From NCBI RefSeq assembly GCF_001553785.1, contig NZ_LOJP01000002.1, positions 1,109,835-1,173,834 of the forward strand: a stretch of DNA of 64,000 bases. Reading direction: 5' to 3'. Below the pieces are notes generated by a model, which saw nothing but the letters and a program-made list of their open reading frames with translations, was not told the origin of the DNA and did no database searches. Below, piece by piece: positions 8,925 to 16,762 of this stretch (within the stretch, counting starts at the first letter, position 1; each line of letters opens with the position of its first letter). The translations under genes were made by a program, and so were the position numbers. The DNA is from Actinoplanes sp. TFC3 (lineage in GTDB: Bacteria > Actinomycetota > Actinomycetes > Mycobacteriales > Micromonosporaceae).

Positions 8925-10127
8925 GTGAGAGCACCTACGCCGGACAACGAGGCAGCCCGGCTCGCCGCGCTGCGCGACGCCGAGGTGCTCGACACCGCCG
9001 CCGAGGAGGACTTCGACGACATCGCGCAGCTGGCCTCGGAGATCTGTGGCACGCCGGTGGCCCTGGTCACCCTGATTGCCGAGGACCGGCAGTGGTTCAA
9101 GGCGAAGGTCGGCCTCGACCTGACCTGCGTCCCCCGCGACGTCTCGCTGTGCGCGTACGCCCTGCACAGTCACGACCTGCTCGAGGTGCCCGACACCCGG
9201 GCCGATCCCCGGTTCCTGGACAACCCGCTGGTCACCGGCGAGCAGGGCTTCCGCTTCTATGCCAGCGCCCCGGTGATCCTGGACGGCAGCCACGCGGTCG
9301 GCACGGTATGCGTCCTCGACCGCCAGCCCCGGGAGCTCACCGGGGGCCAGCGCCGGGCCCTGCGCAGCCTCGCCCGGCACGCCTCGGTGCAGCTGGAGCT
9401 GCGGCGCTACGCCCGGCACGCCGGGGAGATCTCCGACCGGATGCGCCAGCTCGACCGGATGAAGGACTCGTTCCTGGCCAGCGTCAGCCACGAGCTGCGG
9501 ACGCCGTTGTCCTCCATCCGCGGTTATCTGGAGATGCTGCTGGAGGACGACTTCGACGCCGACACCTCGCAGCGCTTCCTGCTGGTCATGCAGCGCAACT
9601 CGGATCGGCTGCTGCGCCTGATCGACGATCTGCTGACGGTGGCGCGTGCCCACGACGACGGGCTGGACCTGGATCTGGCCGAGGTCGACCTGGCCGATCT
9701 CGCCCATCAGGTCGCGCATTCCTGCCGGCCGCTCGCCGAGCACCGCGAGGTCAAGCTGATCGATCGGACGTCGAGCCCGATGCATGTACGAGGGGATGCC
9801 AAGCGGCTGCAGCAGGCGCTCAACCACTTGATCGTCAACGCCCTCAAGTTCACCGCTCCCGGCGGCGAGATCATGCTGACCTGCACCGACGCGAGCGAGC
9901 CGGAGCTGACCATCACCGACACCGGGGTGGGCATCCCGGCCAGCGAGCTGCCGCACGTTTTCGACCGCTTCTTCCGCAGCGCCGCGGCCGACTCGATGGC
10001 CGTACCCGGGCCGGGGATCGGGCTCGCCATCGTGCGCTCGATCATCGACGCGCACCACGGCAGTATCCACCTGGAGAGTGAGCCAGGGGTCGGCACCACG
10101 GTCCGGCTCACGCTGCCCAAGCCCTGA
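8925..10127 (+). CDS. Soluble GAF-domain sensor histidine kinase
   Basis: A 400-residue protein with no membrane segment. Residues about 15-160 are a GAF domain with the usual EDRQWFKA motif and a conserved Cys; 180-245 are a HisKA domain with phospho-acceptor His189 in SHELRTPLSSIRG; 290-400 are an HATPase with N box (NHLIVNALKF), G1 (DTGVGI), F box (FDRFF) and G2 (GPGIGLAI). It is a cytoplasmic kinase sensing a small ligand or redox state. No response regulator is adjacent, so it is an orphan. The start is the GTG at 8925; an ATG alternative is not available nearby. Confidence 0.88.
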   Translation: MRAPTPDNEAARLAALRDAEVLDTAAEEDFDDIAQLASEICGTPVALVTLIAEDRQWFKAKVGLDLTCVPRDVSLCAYALHSHDLLEVPDTRADPRFLDNPLVTGEQGFRFYASAPVILDGSHAVGTVCVLDRQPRELTGGQRRALRSLARHASVQLELRRYARHAGEISDRMRQLDRMKDSFLASVSHELRTPLSSIRGYLEMLLEDDFDADTSQRFLLVMQRNSDRLLRLIDDLLTVARAHDDGLDLDLAEVDLADLAHQVAHSCRPLAEHREVKLIDRTSSPMHVRGDAKRLQQALNHLIVNALKFTAPGGEIMLTCTDASEPELTITDTGVGIPASELPHVFDRFFRSAAADSMAVPGPGIGLAIVRSIIDAHHGSIHLESEPGVGTTVRLTLPKP

Positions 10128-10252
10128 GCCGTGAGCCCACTGGCTCAGCCGGTGATGGCCCGGCCGGGGGACGCCATAGTCGTTGCCGCTGTAGTCGCGA
10201 TGCCCTTCGACATAGTGCACCTCACGCCCAGGCGCTGCAGCACGATGCCCAG

Positions 10253-10372
10253 TTACGACTGGGCCAGCGACTTGGCGTCCACCGCGGCGGCCGAGATCAT
10301 GACGTCGATCAGGGTGAAGCCCGCGTCGGCCTCGCGGTCCGGCGCGGGCTGCTTCCTCATGAACGTCACCAT
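10253..10372 (-). pseudogene. Possible remnant of a type IV prepilin-like gene
   Basis: A 39-codon frame contains DAGFTLIDVMISAAAV, which matches the class III signal and hydrophobic start of type IV pilins and pseudopilins (GFTLIEV...). It hits a stop after about 20 further residues and no pilin body follows in any frame I checked. No pilus genes are nearby. It may be a decayed fragment or a chance match. The rest of 10128-10405 shows nothing supportable. Confidence 0.3.
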
Positions 10373-10405
10373 CGGCAGCGCAACCGCCGGCTCAAGCAAG
10401 CACGG

Positions 10406-11218
10406 TCAGAAACGTTCGATGTGCAACCCCTGGTACATCCGGCGATACACCACTCCGGTGCGCGAGTTGCCGGCGTCGATCATCATTCCGCCGCCCATGT
10501 ACACGCCCACGTGACCGGGACCGACAACCAGATCTCCGGGCCGGGCCGAGGACCTCGAAACGGTGTACGCCCGCGCCGCCTGAGCCCCCGAGGAATGCGG
10601 AAGCCGCAGTCCGGCCTGGGCATATGCGCGTTTTGTGAAACCGGAGCAGTCGAAGGAATTCGGGCCCTCACCGCCGGAGCGGTACCGTTTTCCGACCTGC
10701 GCCCGAGCATAGGAGAGCACGGCTGACATTCCGCGGGAGGCGCGCCGCACCGTCGTTTTGCGCCGGGCGGTTCTGCGGCCCGGGGCCACGCTTACCGTAC
10801 GGTGCACCGCTGTGGTTTTCCGGTGCCTGACTTTGGCTTTGCGCGTGGCTGCGGCCCGGCGTTCGGTCTGGGCGCGCGCGGCTGCGGCCCGGCGTTCGGC
10901 GGCGGCTCGGCGCGCCTCAGCGGCCCGGCGACGGGCGGCGGCGCGCTTCTCGGCCAGCTCACGAGCGTGCTCGGCCCGCCGTACGGCCAGGACTTGACGC
11001 TGAGCCGCACGCAGCGCCGTCGCGGCAGGCCGGGTGGCCGACCGCCGAGCCGCGGATCGGGAGGCGGCGCGAGGCACACTGCGCGCCTCCACGTCCGGTT
11101 GCGCTGCCACGGCCGGAGCGGCCGCAAGAATGGGGGGAATGTGAGCTTCCGCGGGCATTTCCACGGGTTCAAAAACCGGTGCGCTGATGGCGAGCGCAAG
11201 CGCTCCGGCGGCCAGCAC
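10406..11218 (-). CDS. Secreted NlpC/P60 cell-wall hydrolase with long Ala/Arg helix
   Basis: A 270-residue protein. A hydrophobic N-terminus (LAAGALALAISAPVF) suggests a signal peptide; residues about 50-165 are an Arg/Ala-rich, probably helical stretch; 170-270 are an NlpC/P60 domain with catalytic Cys in NSFDCSGFTKRAY and His in PGHVGVYMG. Such enzymes cut peptidoglycan stem peptides. The basic helix probably binds the wall or holds the domain inactive, as the coiled coil does in RipA-like proteins. The only usual start in frame is the GTG at 11216-11218, which leaves an n-region without positive charge; the frame stays open to 11321, so a non-standard upstream start is possible. Confidence 0.8.
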   Translation of the reverse strand: MLAAGALALAISAPVFEPVEMPAEAHIPPILAAAPAVAAQPDVEARSVPRAASRSAARRSATRPAATALRAAQRQVLAVRRAEHARELAEKRAAARRRAAEARRAAAERRAAAARAQTERRAAATRKAKVRHRKTTAVHRTVSVAPGRRTARRKTTVRRASRGMSAVLSYARAQVGKRYRSGGEGPNSFDCSGFTKRAYAQAGLRLPHSSGAQAARAYTVSRSSARPGDLVVGPGHVGVYMGGGMMIDAGNSRTGVVYRRMYQGLHIERF

Positions 11219-11496
11219 ACGGCCGGTGGACGGACGAGACAGCGAAGCCTCCGAACTCGGCCCGGAGCTCTCACGCGAATCCCATTCCGGCGGGGTCCGC
11301 GTCAGCGGCCACGCCAGATGTCACCGCTTGTGCGGCGACAATGGGAACCCGGGCAATTGGCTATTCCGTCGACCATGCCAACACACATTTGCCGTCGCGT
11401 TCGGCGGAATTGGCAAAATCATCCCGGCGCGGCTGTCGATTTCGGGCGGCTCTGATCGTGTCAAGAGTGACGTATTCATCCGAGAGGAGTCAGACG

Positions 11497-11838
11497 ATGA
11501 AGCAGTACATGTTGGGCGTGTTTCAACCCGACGGGCCCACCCCGGACGCGGCGTTCCTGGAGCCGCTCATGCGGGACCTGGCCGCGTTGCGAGCGGATAT
11601 GCACGACGCCGGAGTCTTCGTTTTCAGCGCCGGATTGTGCCCGCCGGACACCGCCACGGTCGTCCGTGCGGGTGACAACGGCGTCCTGCTCACCGACGGC
11701 CCGTTCACCGAGGGCAAGGAGCACCTCGGCGGCTTCACCGTGATCCAGGCCGAGAACCTCGACGCCGCGCTGAAGTGGGCGGCGCGGATGGCCACGATCA
11801 CGACGCTGCCGATCGAGGTCAGGCCGTTCCAGGGATGA
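11497..11838 (+). CDS. DGPF (YCII-related) domain protein
   Basis: A 113-residue protein of the YCII-related family with the name-giving DGPF motif (LLTDGPFTEGKEHLGGF) and a conserved early YMLGVFQPDG. DGPF proteins are almost always encoded beside ECF42-type sigma factors, as here, and are thought to be enzymes or ligand-binding proteins; the reaction is unknown. The ATG at 11497 follows GAGAGGAG. The stop overlaps the start of the sigma gene (ATGA), so the two are co-translated. The 278 bp between it and the NlpC gene hold the divergent promoters but no motif I can name. Confidence 0.85.
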   Translation: MKQYMLGVFQPDGPTPDAAFLEPLMRDLAALRADMHDAGVFVFSAGLCPPDTATVVRAGDNGVLLTDGPFTEGKEHLGGFTVIQAENLDAALKWAARMATITTLPIEVRPFQG

Positions 11839-13013
11839 CAACCGCCAGCCTCGGCGAGGTCCACCGCGCGGAGTACGGCCGCGCGGTGGCCACCCTGACC
11901 CGCTATCTCGGCGACCTCGACCTGGCCGAGGACGCCGTGCAGGACGCTTTCGCGGTCGCAGCCGAGCGCTGGGCGCACGACGGCGTGCCGCCGAGCCCGG
12001 CCGGCTGGATCATCACCACGGCTCGCAACCGGGCCATTGACCGGCTCCGGCGTGAGGCGGCCCGCGACGGCAAGGAGGCGGAGGCCGTGCGGCTGTGGCA
12101 TCTCGGCGAACCTGTGGACGTACCGGATGATCTGTTGCGATTGATTTTCACGTGCTGCCACCCGGCGCTGCGGCCGGAAGCGCAAGTCGCTCTCACGTTG
12201 CGCCTGCTCGCAGGGTTGCGCACCGGGGAGATTGCGGCCGCGTTCTTGGTTCCGGAAGCGACCATGGCGCAGCGGATCGTGCGGGCCAAGGCAAAGATTC
12301 GTGATGCCGGCATTCCGTATCGCGTGCCCGACGACGCGGAGCTTCCCGAGCGGCTGCACCCGGTATTGGCGGTGCTGTATCTGGTGTTCAACGCCGGGTA
12401 TACGGCTATGCGCGGGGATTTGCTGGCCGAGGCGCTCCGGTTGGCTCGGCTGCTGGTGGCCTTGTTGCCGGGCGAAGCGGAGGCGCGGGGGTTGCTGGCT
12501 CTGATGCTGCTGATCATGTCCCGGCAATCGGCGCGTACCACTGTGGACGGCAGGTTCGTCCGGCTCGCTGATCAGGATCGGTCCAAGTGGGACACTACGT
12601 TACTTGTAGAAGGGCAACGGATAGTGCAGGATTGTGTACGGCGGGGGCAGCCCGGTCCGTACCAGATCCAGGCAGCCATCAATGCGGTGCACAGCATCGC
12701 CCCGAGCGCCGCAGCCACCGACTGGTCGGCGATTCTGCAGCTGTACGACCAACTCCTGGCGCTCACGCCGACGCCGGTGGTGGCGTTGAACCGGGCGGTC
12801 GCGGTGGCCGAGGTGCACGGGCCGCGAACCGGGCTGGAAATCGTTGAGGGGCTGAGCCTCGACGGCTACTACGTGTTCCACGCCGTCCGCGCCGAACTCC
12901 TCGCCGCAACCGGGCGGGCCGACGAGGCGGCGACCGAGTTCCGGCGCGCCGCCCACGTAGCTGAGAACGACGTCACCCGTGCACACCTGCAGGAGCGCAG
13001 CAGACTGGCGTGA
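11835..13013 (+). CDS. ECF42-like RNA polymerase sigma factor with C-terminal helical extension
   Basis: A 392-residue ECF sigma factor. Region 2 (DLAEDAVQDAFAVAAERW) lies near 29-46 and region 4 (LRTGEIAAAFLVPEATMAQR) near 125-150. A conserved block about YLVFNAGYTAM and a TPR-like C-terminus of some 200 residues follow (DUF6596-type). This architecture plus the DGPF neighbour defines the ECF42 group, in which activity depends on the C-terminal domain rather than on a classic anti-sigma factor. The start overlaps the DGPF stop by ATGA. ECF42 factors usually activate their own operon; I did not find a clear promoter motif by eye. Confidence 0.87.
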   Translation: MTTASLGEVHRAEYGRAVATLTRYLGDLDLAEDAVQDAFAVAAERWAHDGVPPSPAGWIITTARNRAIDRLRREAARDGKEAEAVRLWHLGEPVDVPDDLLRLIFTCCHPALRPEAQVALTLRLLAGLRTGEIAAAFLVPEATMAQRIVRAKAKIRDAGIPYRVPDDAELPERLHPVLAVLYLVFNAGYTAMRGDLLAEALRLARLLVALLPGEAEARGLLALMLLIMSRQSARTTVDGRFVRLADQDRSKWDTTLLVEGQRIVQDCVRRGQPGPYQIQAAINAVHSIAPSAAATDWSAILQLYDQLLALTPTPVVALNRAVAVAEVHGPRTGLEIVEGLSLDGYYVFHAVRAELLAATGRADEAATEFRRAAHVAENDVTRAHLQERSRLA

Positions 13014-13022
13014 TCCGCGACG

Positions 13023-13814
13023 CTATCGTTTCTGAGCTGCGAAAACTTCGGTGAAGGGCGGCCGGTTGGGACCGAGCACCGCGAACACCACCTGCTCGAA
13101 CGGCATGCCGCGCAACGCGTCGGCGAACGCCTGGGCGACCATCGCCGGATCATTGCCGAAAACTCCGCAGCCCCATGCTCCGAGCACCAGCCGCTGATGT
13201 CCGTGCGCGGCGGCCACCTCGAGAACCCGGCGAGCACGCCGGCGCAGCGTCTGCTCCACCTCACCCAGCAGATCCGGCTGGGTGCCCCGGATCGCGCCAC
13301 GGTTCGGGGCCGCCGCGGTGATGAACGAGACCGGGTACGCCGCGGGCAGCAGATCACCGTGGTCATCGCGGAACACCGGTACGGCCGGGGAGTAGATGAC
13401 GCGGTCGGTGTACGTGAGTTCGTGGTGCGTACGGTGGTAGGCGTAGAAGTCGTGCACCGCCAGTAGACAGGGGTACAGCGCCGAACTGCGGGCGATGCTC
13501 TCCTCCTGGGCCTCAGCGCCGTTGAGGAACCCGCCGCCCGGGCTGCGCGCCGACGCGAAGACCAGCGCGGCCACATCCCCGCCCAGCCGTCGCGCCGCGG
13601 CCAGGGTCGATTCACCGGTTACCTCGAAGGCTGGGCTCGCTGCACCGTCCCATCCGTTGCGTCCGGCAAGAACGTCGTCGGGCAGGTAGAGCCGGGTGCC
13701 GTCGATGGCGGGCGCGACGTCTACTCGTACCTCCAAGCCTTGATCGGTCTGGTAGTAACCACGCTCGGCGATCGTCACCGTCTCGCGTGCCATCTCCCGT
13801 AGTCGTGCACTCAT
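13023..13814 (-). CDS. Bacterial-type poly(ADP-ribose) glycohydrolase (TIGR02452-like macrodomain)
   Basis: A 263-residue protein carrying the PARG signature: SPGGGFLNGAEAQEE, i.e. GGG followed by six to eight residues and QEE, with the catalytic glutamates. LVLGAWGCGVFGNDP near the C-terminus is the second macrodomain loop. Bacterial PARGs hydrolyse poly- or mono-ADP-ribose and may reverse toxin or stress ADP-ribosylation. I chose the ATG at 13812-13814 (MSARLREMARETV), where homologues begin; the frame is open further upstream. It ends 9 bp from the convergent sigma gene and lies 31 bp downstream of the FMN reductase, possibly in one operon. Confidence 0.85.
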   Translation of the reverse strand: MSARLREMARETVTIAERGYYQTDQGLEVRVDVAPAIDGTRLYLPDDVLAGRNGWDGAASPAFEVTGESTLAAARRLGGDVAALVFASARSPGGGFLNGAEAQEESIARSSALYPCLLAVHDFYAYHRTHHELTYTDRVIYSPAVPVFRDDHGDLLPAAYPVSFITAAAPNRGAIRGTQPDLLGEVEQTLRRRARRVLEVAAAHGHQRLVLGAWGCGVFGNDPAMVAQAFADALRGMPFEQVVFAVLGPNRPPFTEVFAAQKR

Positions 13815-13845
13815 AGGTCGACAATGATGGCGAAGCGGCCGAAGC

Positions 13846-14367
13846 TCAAGCGGGATATGGTCGCGCGCGGCGGGCTTCGTGCAGTGTGCGGCCCCACCAC
13901 GCGAGGTTGTCGAGCAGCCGGCGCAGCGCTGCCGAGCCGCCCGGATCCAGGGGCTGACCGTCGGCATCGAAGCAGGCCCGGCCGCCGTGGAAGCTGACCG
14001 TTTCCCGAATCGTGTGCGCGTGCAGCTCGGCGAAGACCGGCCGCAGATGCTCCACCGCTCGCAAACCGCCGGACAGCCCGCCGTACGAGACAAAAGCCAC
14101 CGGCTTGGCGCGCCACTCGACACCGTGGTCGTCGATCGCTGACTTCAACGGCCCGGGATAGCTGTGGTTGTACTCGGGTGTGACCACCACAAACGCGTCC
14201 GCCGCGCCGAGCTGCTTGGTGACTGTGGCGCGCTCCAGCAGGTCGACGTGATCCGCTTCGAAGCCGGGATGCTGGTCGGCCCCGGCCCCCACCCACCGGG
14301 CAATGGTCGGCCCGAAGCGGCCCTCCCTGGTGCTGCCGACGACCACTGCGACTCGTAGCTTGTCCAT
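13846..14367 (-). CDS. NADPH-dependent FMN reductase
   Basis: A 173-residue flavodoxin-fold enzyme with the phosphate-binding loop GSTREGRFGPTIA near residue 11 and the FMN-binding VVTPEYNHSYPGPLKSAID segment near 60-80. The family reduces FMN, quinones or azo compounds with NADPH. The ATG at 14365-14367 lies 7 bp after a -10 hexamer (14375-14380), so the transcript is probably leaderless and under a SoxR-type promoter. The PARG-like gene follows 31 bp downstream on the same strand. Confidence 0.87.
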   Translation of the reverse strand: MDKLRVAVVVGSTREGRFGPTIARWVGAGADQHPGFEADHVDLLERATVTKQLGAADAFVVVTPEYNHSYPGPLKSAIDDHGVEWRAKPVAFVSYGGLSGGLRAVEHLRPVFAELHAHTIRETVSFHGGRACFDADGQPLDPGGSAALRRLLDNLAWWGRTLHEARRARPYPA

Positions 14368-14374
14368 GACCCGG

Positions 14375-14405
14375 ACACTAAAAGCTGAACCTCACTTGAA
14401 GTCAA
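14375..14405 (-). promoter_or_regulatory. Predicted SoxR-type promoter of the FMN reductase gene
   Basis: TTGACT (14400-14405) and TAGTGT (14375-14380) are spaced by 19 bp, the over-long spacing typical of MerR/SoxR-activated promoters. The spacer contains AAGTGAGGTT. The same core, spacing and leaderless geometry occur in front of the transketolase gene at 30817-30847, next to a soxR-like gene. The link is inference from the shared sequence. Confidence 0.6.
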
Positions 14406-14503
14406 CCCGGTCGGCCGATAACCCCCACGTTTCGGGCGAACCGGACGCGGTGAATCACTACTCCACAATGGCATTTGCCCGCTTCGCCAGCCATCCTGTC
14501 GCC

Positions 14504-15196
14504 ATGCGTCTGATCTTGTCCGCGCTGCTCACCACGGCGCTTGCTGTTCTTTCCCCCGCAGGACCCGCCTCAGCGACCCCGGCCGCTCCCGCCGTTGTCA
14601 AGATGACCTTTGATGCCGCCCCCGAGCCGGTCGTCAAGGGCGCAACGATCACCCTGACCGGCCGCGTCTGGCTGAAGGCAACCGGCAACCGAACCAAGGT
14701 CAATTTCTACTTCCAGAAAGCGGGAACCCCGGCTTCCGCGTACGTCTACCAGGGCTACGCCACCACTACGGACGCCGGCACCTTCACCCGTCGCTTCACG
14801 GCCACCACCACCGGAACGTGGAAAGCGGTATTCGCCGGCACCGCCAGCCGCAAGAACGCCGCCCGCGTCGACGAGGTCCAGGTCGTGCAGCGCCGCTCCA
14901 AGGAAATCGCCACGTACGGTCCGCTCAAGGGCTACTACGCCACGCCGACAATCCGCATCCCCAGCGCTGACTACAAGGCGATCGCCACGTACAGCTGTGA
15001 AGACGACGGTTTGCTGGTCCTGGTCTGGAACGGCCAGCCCGACGTGGGCGAGGCAGTCGGCTCGGACGAGGTCGGCGGAACGGTGACCCTCAACGGCCAC
15101 CTCGGTGCGCGCAGCGGCTACTTCGAGGTAGGCACGTGGCCCGGCTGCACCTGGACGCTGCGCATCTTCGCCGGCATCGTCACAACTCAGGTGTAA
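14504..15196 (+). CDS. Secreted protein with an Ig-like beta-sandwich domain
   Basis: A 230-residue protein with a signal peptide (LILSALLTTALAVLSPAGPASA, cleaved after ASA). The first half carries a bacterial Ig/GLUG-like pattern (PVVKGATITLTGRVWLKATGNRT ... YATTTDAGTFTRRF ... TGTWKAVFAG), common in actinobacterial surface proteins. The second half (about 120 residues, with two Cys in CEDDG and PGCTW) is unassigned. Function unknown; probably extracellular. I chose the ATG at 14504; an ATG at 14468 would add a 12-residue n-region. A strong terminator follows at 15263. Confidence 0.65.
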   Translation: MRLILSALLTTALAVLSPAGPASATPAAPAVVKMTFDAAPEPVVKGATITLTGRVWLKATGNRTKVNFYFQKAGTPASAYVYQGYATTTDAGTFTRRFTATTTGTWKAVFAGTASRKNAARVDEVQVVQRRSKEIATYGPLKGYYATPTIRIPSADYKAIATYSCEDDGLLVLVWNGQPDVGEAVGSDEVGGTVTLNGHLGARSGYFEVGTWPGCTWTLRIFAGIVTTQV

Positions 15197-15262
15197 GTCT
15201 CCGGACTTCCCTCAAGTGGCCCCACGCTCAGCCGACTGAGGCGTCTGCGGCCGCGGGCTGCC

Positions 15263-15300
15263 GATCGGCCAGGATCCCCCCTCCTGGCCGATCGCTGCGT
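15263..15300 (+). terminator. Intrinsic terminator after the Ig-like protein gene
   Basis: GATCGGCCAGGA and TCCTGGCCGATC form a perfect 12-bp stem with a C-rich 7-base loop, 67 bp after the stop. The following sequence is GCTGCGTTT, so the T tract is weak, as usual in high-GC actinobacteria. No gene is supported in 15301-15464. Confidence 0.75.
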
Positions 15301-15464
15301 TTACGGCTGAGGGCTTGCCGGGTCGCACCAGGGTGCCGCAAGGGGTGGCAGGTGCGACGAACGACGGTACGTTCGCCCTCGGCTTGGTCCTGGTGCCGGT
15401 GATCCTGGGCGCCTGTGCGCCTTGGGGTCTGGTCAACTGGTGGCTGTGGCGGCTGCGGCTTCCC

Positions 15465-16439
15465 CTATGCCAGCAGCAGAATCTTGCCCAGATGGTCGCT
15501 TGCTTCCATCAGCCGGTGCGCTTCGGTGGCCTCGGCCATCGGCATTGTGCGGTCGATGATCGGGCGGATCGTGCCCGCGTTGACCAGCGGCCACACAGCA
15601 TTGCGGACGCCTTTGACGATGCGGGCCTTTTCGTGGGCCGGGCGAGCTCGCAGGGTGGTGGCGGAGACCGAGGCGCGCTTGGCCATCAGGGTGCCGAAGT
15701 TGAGTTCGGCCTTGGTGCCGCCCTGCATGCCGATGGTGACGAGGTGGCCGTTGGTGGCCAGGGCGTCGAGGTTCCGGGCCAGGTATTTGGCGGCGATGAT
15801 GTCGAGGATGACGTCGGCGCCGTGGCCGTTTGTGAAGGTCTTGACCTCCTCCACGAAGTCCTTTGTCGTGTAGTCGATGGCCAGGTCGGCGCCGAGCGCG
15901 GTCAATTGCTCGTGCTTGGGTTCGCGGGCCGTCACCAGAACAGTCGCGCCGAGCGCCTTGCCGAGCTGGATGGCGAACGTGCCGATGCCTCCGCCGCCGC
16001 CGTGCACGAGCAGCGTCTGGCCTTGCCGCAGCCGAGCGATGTCGACCACGTTGGACCAGACCGTGCAGGCGACCTCAGGCAGTGCCGCCGCCTCCTGCAC
16101 CGACAGGCCCTGCGGGATGGGCAGCAGTTGGCCGGCCGGGACCGCGACCTGTTCGGCATAGCCACCGCCGGCTAGCAGCGCGCACACCCGCTCGCCGACG
16201 TGATGGCCGGTCACTTCGGCACCGACGGCGCTGATCACGCCCGCGCACTCAAGGCCGGGGTATTCGGGGGCGCCCGGGGGTGGCGGGTAGTGGCCCTGGC
16301 GTTGCATCACGTCGGCGCGGTTGACCGCGGCGGCGGTGACCTGAACGATCACTTCGCCCGGGGCCGGCTCGGGGTCGGGGACCTCGGCCCAGACCAGCGC
16401 CTCGGGGCCGCCCGGTTTCTCGATCACGATCGCGTGCAT
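15465..16439 (-). CDS. NAD(P)H:quinone oxidoreductase, zinc-independent MDR family (PIG3-like)
   Basis: A 324-residue medium-chain dehydrogenase/reductase: GroES-like N-terminal half (AAAVNRADVMQRQG, EYPGLECAGVI) and Rossmann half with VHGGGGGIGTFAIQLGK. It lacks the structural-zinc cysteines and matches the quinone-oxidoreductase branch that reduces quinones with NADPH. I start it at the ATG at 16437-16439, where family members begin (MHAIVIEKPGGPE). The frame is open further upstream only because it runs into a decayed chitinase fragment. Confidence 0.87.
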   Translation of the reverse strand: MHAIVIEKPGGPEALVWAEVPDPEPAPGEVIVQVTAAAVNRADVMQRQGHYPPPPGAPEYPGLECAGVISAVGAEVTGHHVGERVCALLAGGGYAEQVAVPAGQLLPIPQGLSVQEAAALPEVACTVWSNVVDIARLRQGQTLLVHGGGGGIGTFAIQLGKALGATVLVTAREPKHEQLTALGADLAIDYTTKDFVEEVKTFTNGHGADVILDIIAAKYLARNLDALATNGHLVTIGMQGGTKAELNFGTLMAKRASVSATTLRARPAHEKARIVKGVRNAVWPLVNAGTIRPIIDRTMPMAEATEAHRLMEASDHLGKILLLA

Positions 16440-16499
16440 GCCTTCAGGTTGCCCGACTGGTGTGACAAGAAACCGGGCAACCGGCTCAGCCCTGCAAGC

Positions 16500-16745
16500 A
16501 CCGATGATCTTGGTGAACCGGTACGCCGACCGCGCGACGCCGCTGCAGGTGTCGTCGTTCGGGTAGCCCCCGGCGCCCTGGCGATCGCGGTTCAACGGCC
16601 AGAGGGTGAGCCGGGCAATCTGGTGCTGCTGGGCGTACGTCGTGCTGGTACGCATCCGCATCGCTGTAGCCATGAGCGGTCTTAAGTTTGTTCTTGAGAC
16701 CGTCGGCGGCCTGAATGGTAAGCCCACCCTGATTGCCCGACGTGT
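16500..16745 (-). pseudogene. Remnant of a GH18 chitinase C-terminus
   Basis: Two adjoining frames together give typical end-of-GH18 sequence. One frame reads LTIQAADGLKNKLKTAHGYS followed by DADAY (about 16738 to 16640); the next reads YAQQHQIARLTLWPLNRDR (from 16637), then DDTCSGVARSAYRFTKIIG (to about 16500). In bacterial chitinases of the GH18 group with this ending, some 25 residues (containing a GxxxMxG-type block) separate those parts; here they are missing and the frame shifts. The N-terminal bulk is absent, replaced by the AraC gene. The fragment runs in frame into the quinone-reductase gene, which should not be read as a fusion. Confidence 0.65.
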
Positions 16746-16762
16746 TTATGCCGCCGGTGTTC

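Noticed and set aside
15315..15480. A hydrophobic plus-strand frame (GTFALGLVLVPVILGA ... WWLWRLRLPL)
   Set aside because: It follows a terminator, has only a TTG start without ribosome site, and continues as a shadow of the quinone-reductase gene. No evidence that it is a gene.
15465..16727. A 420-residue quinone-reductase reading with a long N-terminal extension
   Set aside because: The extension is a decayed chitinase fragment; the enzyme proper starts at 16439.
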